From Microbulbifer sediminum (lineage in GTDB: Bacteria; Pseudomonadota; Gammaproteobacteria; Pseudomonadales; Cellvibrionaceae): 64,000 nucleotides of DNA. The stretch covers positions 1 through 64,000 of the forward strand of contig NZ_JAJSAP010000007.1 in assembly GCF_021729035.1 (NCBI RefSeq), written 5' to 3'. A program made the position numbers and the translations under genes. Positions 34,936-45,348 of the stretch are shown here, piece by piece. Under the pieces are notes generated by a model that ran no database searches, was not told where the DNA came from, and worked only from the letters and a program-made list of their open reading frames with translations. Each line of letters begins with the position of its first letter. The first letter of the stretch is position 1.

Positions 34936-35808
34936 TCACTTCACCGGGTAGGCCTCCGGCGGCGGTGTTTTCGGGCAGCCGCTTTCGTCCACGGCCGTCG
35001 CATAGGGTGTACCCGGGCACTGGTCCAGGTAGTCCGGGACCCCGTCCGAATCCGAATCCACCGGGCAGCCGGTATTGTCCACTGCGACGCCGGGAGGCGT
35101 CTGCGGGCACATATCCACGTCGTCGATAAAGCCGTCGCCGTCGGTATCGCGCACCACCGGCGGGAACTCCATCCACTGGTATCCGATGGTGAAGCTCAGC
35201 GCCGCGTCCATGCCACCGCGCTCGACCCCGTAAAAGGCCCGCGCATCAGCCCGCGCCTGCCAGCGCGGTCCCAGCCAGTATTTCACCCCGAGGCCAAAAT
35301 TGGCCATGGTCTGCCGGTCGTGTTCTTCCTTGCCGCGATCGAACAGGATCGGCCCCTCGTAGTCCGCCGGGATAACCGGCAGGGGCTCGATCAGCTGGTC
35401 GTACTCAATCCGGATCTCGCCGACACCAATGGCCAGGTAGGGCTGCCAGCAGGGATCGTCGCAGAACTGGCCGGCGAACTGCCAGAACAGGTCCATGTGG
35501 TAGTTATACACGTCGACCTTTTCATTCAGGCCGCTGATATCGGCGGAGAAACCGTCGACGACGCCCTCAAGGGCCCAGCGATCGGTGATATTGAAACCGA
35601 ACCCGACGCCGCCACCGGTGCTGTCATCCAGCTCGAACTCCTCGAATGGCGTGCCGTCCAGCCGCTCGCTGTCAAACCACTGGCGGGTGCCCTTGAGATA
35701 GAGGTTGAAGGTGCCCTCCTCGTCGGCACGGACGGCGGTCCAGGGCAGGGTGAAAAGCAGCAGCACAACGGCGACAGTGCGCGCGGGCCGAAGACTCTTA
35801 TCAGTCAT
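34936..35808 (-). CDS. OmpA-like outer-membrane protein with thrombospondin-3 repeats, no OmpA C-domain
   Basis: This 290-residue protein has a signal peptide (about 1-28) and a barrel-like N-terminal part (about 30-225, alternating aromatic strands). Two calcium-binding thrombospondin type 3 repeats follow (DTDGDGFIDDVDMCPQTPPG and DSDSDGVPDYLDQCPGTP). In OprF-type proteins these repeats lead into a peptidoglycan-binding OmpA domain; here the protein stops 13 residues after the last repeat. The stop is adjacent to that of the ABC-F gene on the other strand, so there is no room for the missing domain. It may be a true short form rather than a recent break. Confidence 0.78.
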   Translation of the reverse strand: MTDKSLRPARTVAVVLLLFTLPWTAVRADEEGTFNLYLKGTRQWFDSERLDGTPFEEFELDDSTGGGVGFGFNITDRWALEGVVDGFSADISGLNEKVDVYNYHMDLFWQFAGQFCDDPCWQPYLAIGVGEIRIEYDQLIEPLPVIPADYEGPILFDRGKEEHDRQTMANFGLGVKYWLGPRWQARADARAFYGVERGGMDAALSFTIGYQWMEFPPVVRDTDGDGFIDDVDMCPQTPPGVAVDNTGCPVDSDSDGVPDYLDQCPGTPYATAVDESGCPKTPPPEAYPVK

Positions 35809-35905
35809 TGTGGGCTCCGGGGTGTCCTTTTACCGGCGGGTCGTCAGACTACTGAAGATAGCAGACCCGCCGGCGGCCCGTTGGCCCTGTACGCAGCGGC
35901 CGGCC

Positions 35906-36622
35906 TCAGGTGCGGCGGTAGAGCAGGTCCCAGACGCCATGGCCGAGCCGCTGGCCTCGCTGCTCGAACTTGGTCTCCGGGCGGAAATGCGGACGCGGGG
36001 CGTACGCTCCTGCACCCGCAGTGTTCTCCAGTGCCGGCTCCGCCTCCAGGACCTCGAGCATATGCTCGGCATAGTTCTCCCAGTCGGTGGCCAGGTGCAT
36101 CAGGCCACCGGTCTTCAGCTTGCTACAGAGCAGGCGCACAAATTCAGGCTGCACGATACGGCGCTTGTGGTGTTTCTTCTTGTGCCAGGGATCCGGGAAG
36201 TAAAGCTGGAAGCGGTCCAGCGAGTGGTCCGGGATGCAATCGTTGAGTACATCCACCGCGTCGGCCATATAGACCCGCAGGTTCTCCACCCCGGCCTTGC
36301 CCGCGTTGTTGATCAGGCGGCCCACACCGGGCGGGTGCACCTCAATCCCGATAAAGTCCTTGTCCGGCTCGGCCTCGGCCATCGCCAGCAGCGAGTCGCC
36401 CATGCCAAAACCGATCTCCAGCACCAGTGGTGCTTCACGGCCAAAAACCTGCACGACATCCAGGGAGCCGTCGAACAGCGACAGGCCGTAGTGCCCCCAG
36501 TAGGTATCAAACGCACGGCGCTGCCCCTCGGTCATGCGTCCGGCACGGATGACATAACTGCGGATGGATTTTTTCTTGTACTCGGTGCGGTAGGGAAACT
36601 CTTCCGCAGACTCTTCTTGCAT
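35906..36622 (-). CDS. trmB: tRNA (guanine-N7)-methyltransferase TrmB
   Basis: This 238-residue class I methyltransferase forms 7-methylguanosine at position 46 of tRNA. Visible are [20 protein letters not shown], the SAM-binding [15 protein letters not shown] near residue 70, [12 protein letters not shown], and the signature [22 protein letters not shown] 36622 with GAGG upstream is preferred to a TTG seven codons earlier. REP-like repeats lie immediately upstream. Confidence 0.95.
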   Translation of the reverse strand: MQEESAEEFPYRTEYKKKSIRSYVIRAGRMTEGQRRAFDTYWGHYGLSLFDGSLDVVQVFGREAPLVLEIGFGMGDSLLAMAEAEPDKDFIGIEVHPPGVGRLINNAGKAGVENLRVYMADAVDVLNDCIPDHSLDRFQLYFPDPWHKKKHHKRRIVQPEFVRLLCSKLKTGGLMHLATDWENYAEHMLEVLEAEPALENTAGAGAYAPRPHFRPETKFEQRGQRLGHGVWDLLYRRT

Positions 36623-36659
36623 GCTTCGCGACCTCGGATGCAAATACGTATTAGCTTAG

Positions 36660-36731
36660 TGTAGGAGCGGCCCCTGGCCGCGAACCGGGGTATAGTCCCG
36701 CATCATCGCAGCCAGGGAGTGCTCCTGCGGG
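36660..36731. repeat. REP-like palindromic pair upstream of trmB
   Basis: GTAGGAGCGGCCCC with GGCCGCGA (36661-36682) faces an inverted, diverged copy ending in GTGCTCCTGCGG (36718-36729). It is of the same family as the units at 18608 and 40083. Confidence 0.6.
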
Positions 36732-36746
36732 AAAACAATAAAGGAG

Positions 36747-37124
36747 TCAGCGCGGCAGGTGCAGCGCCGCCACAAACAGGGCCACCCAGCCGCCGATCAT
36801 CGCTGTGCCCCCCAGCGGGGTAACCGGTCCCAGCCAGCGAGGGCCACCCAGCGCCAGCCCGTAGAGACTGCCGCTGAACAGCAGCACGCCCACGGCGAAC
36901 AGGACACCGCAGCTCACCAGTGCCGTGCGCGGACCCCAGTGCTGGATCATCAGTGCCACCAGCAACAGGGCCAGGGCGTGAACCAGCTGGTAATGGACTC
37001 CGGTCTTGAACGCTTCCAGTAACTTCTCCGCGACCCGGCCGCGCAGGCCATGGGCGCCGAAAGCACCTAACATCACGCCGGTGCCGCCGAAGAAGGCGGC
37101 AATCATCAGGAAAGGCTTGGTCAT
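36747..37124 (-). CDS. DUF423 family membrane protein
   Basis: This 125-residue protein with four helices matches the DUF423/YgdD family: FFGGTGVMLGAFGAHGLRGR near residues 12-31, then FKTGVHYQLVHALALLLVALM and the late GPVTPLGGTAMIGGWVAL. Its function is unknown. It stands alone between trmB and rpoH, flanked by REP-like sequence on its stop side. Confidence 0.9.
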   Translation of the reverse strand: MTKPFLMIAAFFGGTGVMLGAFGAHGLRGRVAEKLLEAFKTGVHYQLVHALALLLVALMIQHWGPRTALVSCGVLFAVGVLLFSGSLYGLALGGPRWLGPVTPLGGTAMIGGWVALFVAALHLPR

Positions 37125-37165
37125 GGTGTTTCCGTACGGGCCCGGAGGCCCGTCTCTTTTTGCGT

Positions 37166-37196
37166 TATTACAGCAGCGGCCGCTGCCGCGATCCCG
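37166..37196. repeat. Partial REP-like sequence
   Basis: ACAGCAGCGGCCGCTGCCGCGATCCCGG-like sequence resembles the REP units elsewhere in the window but lacks the GGAGC start and a facing partner. Confidence 0.35.
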
Positions 37197-37201
37197 GTGA
37201 C

Positions 37202-37230
37202 AAAAAAAAACCGCGCGGTTGCGCGGTTTT
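37202..37230 (-). terminator. rpoH terminator
   Basis: On the minus strand ACCGCGC pairs with GCGCGGT around a four-base loop, followed by nine T residues, 22 bases after the rpoH stop. Confidence 0.92.
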
Positions 37231-37251
37231 CTCTCGGGCCCGGTTGCGCGA

Positions 37252-38106
<855 letters not shown>

Positions 38107-38323
38107 GCAGATCTCTCCTGTCAAAATCTTGTGCCGGTTGAACTTGCGACCAAACGATAGCCGGGGTCACCCGGTGAACTCGACCAGTTTAGCACTAGGC
38201 CGGGCAGATAAGGAAGTCCGCCGGACAGCGCCGGAACCGTTGAAATCCGTGGCTTAGAGGGGTTATCCACAGGGATGGTTCCCGCCCGTAGCGGCGCTTT
38301 TGGAAACAACCGCGCCCTGCTGG

Positions 38324-39382
38324 TCACGTAGGCTCTATGGCCCGGATATGCCGCGCCACTGCCAGCCAGGCGCCCGTCAGTCCCAGCAGGGCGGCGCCGC
38401 AGGTCAGCGCCAGCAGGTAGCTCAGCCCCGGGGCCTCCAGGCGATAGCCGCTGCCGTAGGAGGAGGCCAGCCCGGCCACCGGGCCCGACAACAGTGCCAC
38501 TCCCAGGGTCACCAGCATCCACGCCAGCAATCCACCAAAGAGTCCGTAGCAGAGACCGCTGTAGAGAAAAGGCCGGCGCACAAAGGCGTCAGTGCCACCT
38601 ACCAGCTTCACCACCAGGATCTCCTCCCGACGGCTCTCGATATGCAGGCGGATGGTGTTCACCACCACCAGGATCACCCCCAGTGCCAGCAGGACGCCCA
38701 GGCCCAGCGACAGGCGCTGGCCCAGCTCGGTCAGGCGCGCCAGCCGCTCCACCCAGGCCATATCCAGTACCACCGCGTCGGTCAGGGCGCTCTCCCGCAG
38801 CGCGGCGGCCAGGGACTCGAGTTCCCCGGTCACGCCATCCGCCGGGCGCACCAGCAGCACCGCCGGCAGCGGGTTACTGCCCAGCCCGGCCAGCGCGTCG
38901 CCCAGGCCCGACGACTGCTGGAACTCCTCCAGCGCCTGCTCGGGCGAGATATACGTCACCGCGGCCACGCGCGGATCTTCACCCAGGTCGTCCACATAGG
39001 AAGTGACCGCGGACTCGCGCGCGTCCTTGCTGAGGAATACGGAAATCTGTGGCTGGCCATCCCAGCCGGCCACCGCGCGCTGGAAGTTCACCAGCCCCAG
39101 CTGCAGGGCGGCGGGCAGGGCCAGGGCGATGGCGATCACCAGCGCGGTCATTCCGCTGGCCATGGGGGCGGCAAAGAATCGCCGCAGGGCCTCAGCCGCC
39201 ATTTCCCGGTGGTGGCCGGTCCAGCCGCGCAGGCGGTCACCCGTGCGGGTACGCGCGGTGACCGCACCGGCGGCGCGCACGCGGCTGTCCGCCCCGGCCG
39301 GCTGGCGGGCAGGGGTACGGCCCTGGTTGCGCACCGCGGCGCCGGGGTTACGGGTAGGCTGCTTCACGGCTCGGAATCCCAT
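38324..39382 (-). CDS. ftsX: Cell division protein FtsX
   Basis: This protein of about 352 residues has four membrane helices. The first (about 75-97) is followed by a large periplasmic domain (QISVFLSKDARESAVTSYVDDL through LDMAWVERL), and three more lie in the C-terminal third with VVNTIRLHIESRREEILVVKLVGGTDAFVRRPF. With FtsE it couples ATP hydrolysis to activation of septal murein hydrolases. The N-terminal 60 residues are basic and disordered. Start ATG 39382 overlaps ftsE by 35 bases; an in-frame GTG at 39367 is an alternative. Confidence 0.92.
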   Translation of the reverse strand: MGFRAVKQPTRNPGAAVRNQGRTPARQPAGADSRVRAAGAVTARTRTGDRLRGWTGHHREMAAEALRRFFAAPMASGMTALVIAIALALPAALQLGLVNFQRAVAGWDGQPQISVFLSKDARESAVTSYVDDLGEDPRVAAVTYISPEQALEEFQQSSGLGDALAGLGSNPLPAVLLVRPADGVTGELESLAAALRESALTDAVVLDMAWVERLARLTELGQRLSLGLGVLLALGVILVVVNTIRLHIESRREEILVVKLVGGTDAFVRRPFLYSGLCYGLFGGLLAWMLVTLGVALLSGPVAGLASSYGSGYRLEAPGLSYLLALTCGAALLGLTGAWLAVARHIRAIEPT

Positions 39383-40034
39383 CGTAGATAAGCTGGCCCG
39401 CCTGCAGGGTAAGCACCCGGCGTTTCTGGCGGGCAATCAGCTCCAGGTCGTGGCTGGCGATCATCACGGTAACCCCCACCGCATTGAAGTCCGCAAACAA
39501 CTGCATGATTTCCGCGGACAATTGCGGGTCCAGGTTACCGGTAGGTTCGTCCGCAACCAGGATCGCCGGCTTGTTGACCACTGCCCTGGCGATCCCCACC
39601 CGCTGTTGCTCACCGCCGGAAAGCACAATCGGGTTCTGGCGCTCCTTGTGTAACAGGCCAACCTTGTCCAGTGCCGCCCGCACACGCCGGCCCACCTCAC
39701 GACGGTTGCAACCAGCAACCGCCAGGGGCAGGGCCACATTGTCGAACACGCTGCGGTCGAACAGCAGCTGGTGGTTCTGGAATACGATACCCACATTGCG
39801 GCGGTAATAGGGCACCTGGCTGTTGCGCAGGCGATTGAGGTTCTGTCCCGCCACCAGGATGCTGCCACGCGTGGGACGCTCGATAGCGGTGAGGAGCTTG
39901 AGCAGGGTGCTCTTGCCAGCCCCGGAGTGCCCGGTGAGGAATACCAGTTCGCCGCGATCCAGCTCCAGGCTGACTCGCACCAACGCGTCCTGCCCGGACT
40001 CGTAGCGCTTGTTGACGTTGTCAAAGGTGATCAT
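39348..40034 (-). CDS. ftsE: Cell division ATP-binding protein FtsE
   Basis: This 228-residue ABC ATPase has Walker A GHSGAGKSTLLKLL, signature LSGGEQQRVGIARA, Walker B ILVADEPTGNLD and the switch His in ASHD. It opens MITFDNVNKRYESG, as in the family. It pairs with FtsX at the divisome. Its stop lies within the ftsX coding start, which couples their translation. Confidence 0.97.
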   Translation of the reverse strand: MITFDNVNKRYESGQDALVRVSLELDRGELVFLTGHSGAGKSTLLKLLTAIERPTRGSILVAGQNLNRLRNSQVPYYRRNVGIVFQNHQLLFDRSVFDNVALPLAVAGCNRREVGRRVRAALDKVGLLHKERQNPIVLSGGEQQRVGIARAVVNKPAILVADEPTGNLDPQLSAEIMQLFADFNAVGVTVMIASHDLELIARQKRRVLTLQAGQLIYDGIPSREAAYP

Positions 40035-40082
40035 GGGCGAAAATGGCCGTGGGGCAGTGGTAATTCTTGTTATTGGTTTCCC

Positions 40083-40111
40083 CCGCAGGAGCGGTCAGCG
40101 GCCGCTCCTGC
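40083..40111. repeat. REP-like palindrome between ftsE and ftsY
   Basis: GCAGGAGCGG (40085-40094) and CCGCTCCTGC (40102-40111) are perfect complements around TCAGCGG, a 10-bp stem. It belongs to the same repeat family as the units at 18608 and 36660, here as a single compact hairpin. Confidence 0.7.
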
Positions 40112-40121
40112 AAAGGAAAAA

Positions 40122-41330
40122 TCATTTTTCGTCGCGACGAAACAGCGCGGCGACAAAGTCTTTCGCGTGAAAAGGCTGCAGATCCTCGGCCTGCTCGCCA
40201 ACACCGATAAAGCGTACCGGAATACCAAAGCGCTGTGCCAGTGCAAAGATCACACCGCCTTTGGCGGTCCCGTCCAGTTTTGTCAGCACCATACCGGTAA
40301 CCCCGGCGGCATCGCGAAATTGCTCCGCCTGGCTGATGGCGTTCTGGCCGGTGCCGGCATCCAGCACCAGCAATACCTCGTGGGGGGCCGACTGGTCCAG
40401 CTTACCCATTACCCGGCGAACCTTGCTCAGCTCCTCCATCAGGTTGGACTTGGTATGCAGGCGCCCGGCGGTATCGGCGATCACCACATCCACACCGCGG
40501 GACTGAGCTGACTGCACGGCGTCGTAGATGACCGAGGCGCTGTCGGCGCCGGTGTGCTGGGCCACCACCGGGACCCTATGGCGCTCGCCCCAGACCTGCA
40601 GCTGCTCCACCGCAGCCGCGCGGAACGTATCGCCGGCCGCCAGCATCACCGACTTGCCCTCGTTCAGGTAACGGTGCGCGAGCTTGCCGATGGTGGTGGT
40701 CTTGCCCACGCCATTGACGCCCACCACGAGAATCACGAAGGGACGCTTTGCGGTATCGACGGCCAGCGGGGCCTCGACACTGTCCAGCAGCTCGGCCAGT
40801 TCTTCCTGCAAGGCCTGGTAGAGCGCCTCGCCGTCATTCAGTTCGCGACGGGAGACCCGGTCGGTAAGGCGGTCGACGATTTCGGTGGTGGCATCCATCC
40901 CCACATCCGCCATCAATAACTGGGTCTCCAGCTCTTCCAGCAGCTCGTCATCGATTTCCTTGGCGCCCAGGAACAGGTTGCCCATGCCCTCGGCGAACTG
41001 GTTGCTGGTGCGGCTGAGCCCGCGGCGGATGCGGGCAAAGAAACCGACTTTTTCCCCCTTGCCGGCCTGGTCCCCGGCTTCCACGGGTTCGGGGGTTGGC
41101 GCTGCAGGTGGCGGCTCCGTTACCTCGGGGGTAACTGCAGGGCCGCTTCCCGCAGCCTGATCTTCACGCCCGGGTTCCGCGCCGGCCTCCGGCTGCCCCG
41201 GGGCTACGGCCTGGTCATCTGCTGCGGGGGGCTCACCTGCCGCGGGAGCCTCACCGGGTTGTGCGGAGGGTTGCTCCTCCGCCTGTTCGTCGGGCTTGGG
41301 CTTTTTCTTGCGCAGGAAGTCAAAGATCAT
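40122..41330 (-). CDS. ftsY: Signal recognition particle receptor FtsY
   Basis: This 402-residue GTPase docks SRP-ribosome complexes at the inner membrane. The N-terminal 100 residues are acidic and rich in Glu, Pro and Ala (A domain). The NG domain follows with RTSNQFAEGMGNLF, P-loop GVNGVGKTTTIGKLAHR, DTAGRLHTKSNLMEEL and TKLDGTAKGGVIFAL. ATG 41330 begins MIFDFLRKKK; seven extra residues in the longer frame are unlikely. It is divergent from rsmD, the common arrangement. Confidence 0.96.
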   Translation of the reverse strand: MIFDFLRKKKPKPDEQAEEQPSAQPGEAPAAGEPPAADDQAVAPGQPEAGAEPGREDQAAGSGPAVTPEVTEPPPAAPTPEPVEAGDQAGKGEKVGFFARIRRGLSRTSNQFAEGMGNLFLGAKEIDDELLEELETQLLMADVGMDATTEIVDRLTDRVSRRELNDGEALYQALQEELAELLDSVEAPLAVDTAKRPFVILVVGVNGVGKTTTIGKLAHRYLNEGKSVMLAAGDTFRAAAVEQLQVWGERHRVPVVAQHTGADSASVIYDAVQSAQSRGVDVVIADTAGRLHTKSNLMEELSKVRRVMGKLDQSAPHEVLLVLDAGTGQNAISQAEQFRDAAGVTGMVLTKLDGTAKGGVIFALAQRFGIPVRFIGVGEQAEDLQPFHAKDFVAALFRRDEK

Positions 41331-41411
41331 GCTCGTATCCGGCTGTACCACTGTATTGGAAAGGCGCTAATCTTAGCACCGCTCGATGCCCCACACAGCC
41401 AGGAAACCGAC

Positions 41412-41990
41412 TTGTCCAGAAATCGCCAGCGCAAAGCCCCCCAGCAACCCCTGTCACAGCTCCGCATCATTGGCGGAGACTGGCGCGGGCGCCGGCTGCA
41501 GTTTGCCCCGGTGGAGGGGCTGCGCCCCACCGGCGACCGGCTGCGGGAGACCCTGTTCAACTGGCTGCAGTTCCGGCTGCCCGGTGCCCGCTGCCTGGAC
41601 CTGTTTGCCGGCTCCGGGGCCCTGGGGCTCGAGGCGCTTTCCCGCGGCGCGGCTGTGGTGGATTTTGTGGAACTGAACCGGCGGGCGGCCGACACCCTGC
41701 GCGCGCAGCTGCAGCTACTCGACACCGACCGGGGCACGGTGCACCACCAGGGTGCACTGGATTTTCTCGCCGGGGACCGCGGACCCTACGATATCGCCTT
41801 CCTCGACCCGCCCTTTGCCGCGGACCTGTGGCAGCCGTCCCTGGCGGCACTGCGCCAACGGTTGGCGCCGGACGCCCGGGTCTATGTGGAAACACCCCGG
41901 GATACCCCGCTGCCGCTGCCGGAGTGCTGGCGGGTGGAAAAGGAAAAGCGCGCGGGCCAGGTATGCATGCGCCTGCTCACCCTGGCCTGA
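41412..41990 (+). CDS. rsmD: 16S rRNA (guanine-966-N2)-methyltransferase RsmD
   Basis: This 192-residue methyltransferase has the family start QLRIIGGDWRGRRLQF, then GLRPTGDRLRETLFNWL, SAM-binding CLDLFAGSGALGLEALSRGA and the catalytic-type IAFLDPPF. The start is TTG 41412 with AGGA seven bases upstream; upstream codons overlap ftsY on the other strand and lack similarity. It is followed by coaD, a common gammaproteobacterial pairing. Confidence 0.93.
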   Translation: MSRNRQRKAPQQPLSQLRIIGGDWRGRRLQFAPVEGLRPTGDRLRETLFNWLQFRLPGARCLDLFAGSGALGLEALSRGAAVVDFVELNRRAADTLRAQLQLLDTDRGTVHHQGALDFLAGDRGPYDIAFLDPPFAADLWQPSLAALRQRLAPDARVYVETPRDTPLPLPECWRVEKEKRAGQVCMRLLTLA

Positions 41991-42083
41991 AGCACCTGTT
42001 TTGAGGGTGGGGCGCAAATTGTTTAACATGCGCGTCCCCGCCGGGCCGCATCGCCTCCCCCAGGATATGGGGGGCAGGCATAA

Positions 42084-42611
<528 letters not shown>

Positions 42612-42742
42612 AACCGTGTGCCCGGTGCCGCGGCGCCACCCGGCCGCGGCGCTCCGGGACGCTTGCCAATCGCACCGGCCCGGCTGTTGCACTCACGCTT
42701 AGCTGTTAAACTCCGGCGAGTTTCCCAAGACCGGAGTCATTT

Positions 42743-44515
42743 GTGCGCAAGCTGCTTTTCGCCTCCCTGTTATCCGCCGGTGCCATCTCTGCCGGCCTGC
42801 TGATTGCCGATCCCGACACCAAGAACCCCGGCGCCGTTGAGCGCAGTGAGGAAATCCAGCCCGAAGTGGCAACCGGCCGCAGCGAGGTCAAGGCGGCCAC
42901 AGCCGGGGAATTTATGGCGGTGACTGCCAACCCACACGCCAGCGAGGCGGCCGTCTCTATCCTGGCCCGCGGCGGCACTGCCGTGGATGCCGCCATTGCC
43001 GCCCAGCTGGTGCTGGGGCTGGTGGAACCACAGTCCTCCGGAATCGGCGGCGGCGCCTTTATGCTGAGCTACCGCGCCGACGACAGCAGCCTGCACTATT
43101 ACGACGGCCGCGAGACCGCGCCGGCAGCGGTCGACGAACACTATTTCATGCACGACGGCGAGCCGCGGGATTTCCTCAAGGCGGTGATCGGCGGCTACTC
43201 GGTGGGTGTGCCGGGCGTGGTGCGGATGCTGGAACTGGCCCACCAGCGCGACGGCAAACTGCCGTGGGCGGAACTGTTCGCACCGGCCATTGCGCTGGCG
43301 GAGCAGGGCTTTGAGGTGTCACCGCGCCTGCACCAACTGCTCGACCGCTTGCCGCAGGTGAATGCGCGCCCGGCAATCGCCAGCTATTTCTTCACCGATG
43401 ACGGCGAGCCACTGGCGGTGGGCACCCTGCTGAAAAACCCCGATTACGCGCGCACACTGCGCGTGCTGGCCGGGCAGGGCGCCGACGCCTTCTATGAGGG
43501 GGAGATTGCCGGGGCCATTGTCGATGCCGTGCGCAACGACCCGGTCAACCCGGGCGTCATGACCCGCGCGGATATGGCCGCTTACCAGGCCAAAACCCGC
43601 GAACCGGTGTGCAGTGAATTCCTGCTTTACCGGGTCTGCGGTGCCAGCGCACCGTCCTCCGGCGGCACCACCGTGGGTGCCATCCTGGGCATGCTGGGGC
43701 AGTTCCCCCTGGATGAGCTGGAGGCCGGCAGCGCCGAACTGACCCACCTGTTTGCCGAAGCCTCGGAGCTGGCTTTTGCCGACCGCAATACCTATTCGGC
43801 CGATGCGGACTTTGTCGCCGTGCCCACCCGGGCGATGGTGGCCCCGGAGTACCTGGTGCGGCGTGCGAAACTGATCTCTGCGGCAGAGGCCAGCGCAGCG
43901 GTACCGGGCAAACCGAAGCCGTTCGACGGTGAGCGCCAGCCGGCCGACTCTCCGGAAAAACCCAATACCAGCCACCTGTCGATCGTGGACCGCTACGGCA
44001 ACGCTGTCAGCATGACCACCAGTATCGAAACCGGTTTTGGCTCGCGCCTGCTGGTCCGGGGCTTCCTGCTCAACAACCAGCTGACTGACTTTTCCTTTAC
44101 GCCGGAGCGGGCCGACGGCCAGCTGGTGGCCAACCGCGTGCAACCGGGCAAGCGGCCGCGCTCATCCATGTCGCCGACCATCGTGTTCAACCGGGATGGC
44201 AGCCTGCGGCTGCTGGTGGGCTCCCCGGGGGGGTCGCGCATCATCGACTACACTGCGCGAACCATTCTCTATCACCTGGGCCTGGGCATGCCTGTTGCAG
44301 AGGCCATTGCCGCGGGCAATATCGGCGCAATCGGGCACCGTGTAGAGCTAGAATCCGGCTTTTTCCCGGCAGAGACTGTAAGAAAGCTGGAGCAACTGGG
44401 ACACAGGGTGGTGGAGCGCAACCTGAACAGCGGTATTCACGCGATAGCCCTGATCGACGGCGAGCTCCACGGTGGTGCCGATCCGCGCCGCGAGGGCAGC
44501 GCGGTCGGCGAGTGA
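42743..44515 (+). CDS. ggt: Gamma-glutamyltransferase, exported
   Basis: This 590-residue Ntn-hydrolase has a short hydrophobic N-terminal export signal (about 1-22). The large-subunit core begins VTANPHASEAAVSILARGGTAVDAAIAAQLVLGLVEP. Autocleavage occurs before Thr409 (in PNTSHLSIVD), which becomes the nucleophile of the small subunit, with SMTTSIETGFGSRL and the glycine pair in GSPGGSRIIDY. It cleaves or transfers gamma-glutamyl groups, mainly from glutathione, in the periplasm. The start is GTG 42743 with CCGGAG upstream. Confidence 0.95.
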   Translation: MRKLLFASLLSAGAISAGLLIADPDTKNPGAVERSEEIQPEVATGRSEVKAATAGEFMAVTANPHASEAAVSILARGGTAVDAAIAAQLVLGLVEPQSSGIGGGAFMLSYRADDSSLHYYDGRETAPAAVDEHYFMHDGEPRDFLKAVIGGYSVGVPGVVRMLELAHQRDGKLPWAELFAPAIALAEQGFEVSPRLHQLLDRLPQVNARPAIASYFFTDDGEPLAVGTLLKNPDYARTLRVLAGQGADAFYEGEIAGAIVDAVRNDPVNPGVMTRADMAAYQAKTREPVCSEFLLYRVCGASAPSSGGTTVGAILGMLGQFPLDELEAGSAELTHLFAEASELAFADRNTYSADADFVAVPTRAMVAPEYLVRRAKLISAAEASAAVPGKPKPFDGERQPADSPEKPNTSHLSIVDRYGNAVSMTTSIETGFGSRLLVRGFLLNNQLTDFSFTPERADGQLVANRVQPGKRPRSSMSPTIVFNRDGSLRLLVGSPGGSRIIDYTARTILYHLGLGMPVAEAIAAGNIGAIGHRVELESGFFPAETVRKLEQLGHRVVERNLNSGIHAIALIDGELHGGADPRREGSAVGE

Positions 44516-44550
44516 CGGCGCCAACCAAACCTTACCCGGGGGAATAATCC

Positions 44551-44967
44551 ATGCGCGCGTTTTCTCTGCTACTCCTGCGATTCAGCCTGGGCCTGCTGCT
44601 GGTCATCTGGGGTGTGGACAAGCTGGTCAATGTGGAGCACGCCGTCGCCGTGTCCGACCACTTTTACCTGGGGCTGATCAGCGCCCCGTTGTTGTGGAAG
44701 GTTTTCGGCGTGCTGCAGATACTGCTCGGTGCCGCGGTGATCCTGGGCCTGTGGCAGCGCTATACCTATGCCGCCCAGGCCATCGTCAACGGCGCCACCC
44801 TGCTGGGTGTCTGGCGCTCGGTTGTGGACCCCTGGGGCTGGTACCTGGAGGGCGCCAACGTACTCTTCTATCCCTCCCTGATCATCTTCGCCGGCTGCCT
44901 GGTACTGTGGGCTTTCCGCAGTGAGGACCGCCTCGTGGTGAGGCGCAGCCAGGCTGTCGGTATTTGA
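44551..44967 (+). CDS. DoxX-like membrane protein
   Basis: This 138-residue protein has four hydrophobic helices (LLLLRFSLGLLLVIWGVDKLV, LWKVFGVLQILLGAAVILGLW, AIVNGATLLGVW, VLFYPSLIIFAGCLVLWAF). The pattern is that of the DoxX superfamily, more divergent than the DoxX at 3289. Its function is unknown. It lies 35 bases after ggt and may be cotranscribed; gdx follows. Confidence 0.72.
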   Translation: MRAFSLLLLRFSLGLLLVIWGVDKLVNVEHAVAVSDHFYLGLISAPLLWKVFGVLQILLGAAVILGLWQRYTYAAQAIVNGATLLGVWRSVVDPWGWYLEGANVLFYPSLIIFAGCLVLWAFRSEDRLVVRRSQAVGI

Positions 44968-45000
44968 ACACGTGGTAAGTCACCCGGGAGGCACACAGCC

Positions 45001-45327
45001 TTGACCAGCCCCTGGTTTCTCCTGGTGCTCGCCGGCCTGCTGGAAGTCGGCTGGGCGATCGGCCTCAAGTACACCGATGGCTTCAGCCGCCCCCTGCCCA
45101 GCGTGCTGACGGTACTGACCATGGTCGCGAGTTTCTATTGCCTCGCCCGCGCACTGACCGAAATCCCGGTGGGCACCGGCTACGCCGTGTGGACCGGCAT
45201 CGGCGCCGTGGGCACGGCCATCCTGGGGATTGTCTTGTTTGCGGAATCCGCCGCGCTGCCGCGACTGTTCTGTATCGGGTTGATTGTCGCGGGTATCGCC
45301 GGCCTCCGGCTTACGGCCGCGAACTGA
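45001..45327 (+). CDS. gdx: SMR transporter of the Gdx/SugE type
   Basis: This 108-residue four-helix transporter closely resembles E. coli SugE (Gdx), a guanidinium exporter. Matching blocks are [18 protein letters not shown] (with the essential Glu near residue 15), [26 protein letters not shown] and AGIAGLRL. Related SMR proteins of the Qac type lack the [13 protein letters not shown] pattern. Start TTG 45001 has GGGAGG upstream. No guanidine riboswitch is visible in the 33-base gap before it. Confidence 0.9.
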   Translation: MTSPWFLLVLAGLLEVGWAIGLKYTDGFSRPLPSVLTVLTMVASFYCLARALTEIPVGTGYAVWTGIGAVGTAILGIVLFAESAALPRLFCIGLIVAGIAGLRLTAAN

Positions 45328-45348
45328 CCGGCTGCCGGCAATAGCACC

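Noticed and set aside
44968..45000. Guanidine riboswitch before gdx
   Set aside because: The gap is only 33 bases and shows none of the guanidine aptamer motifs.
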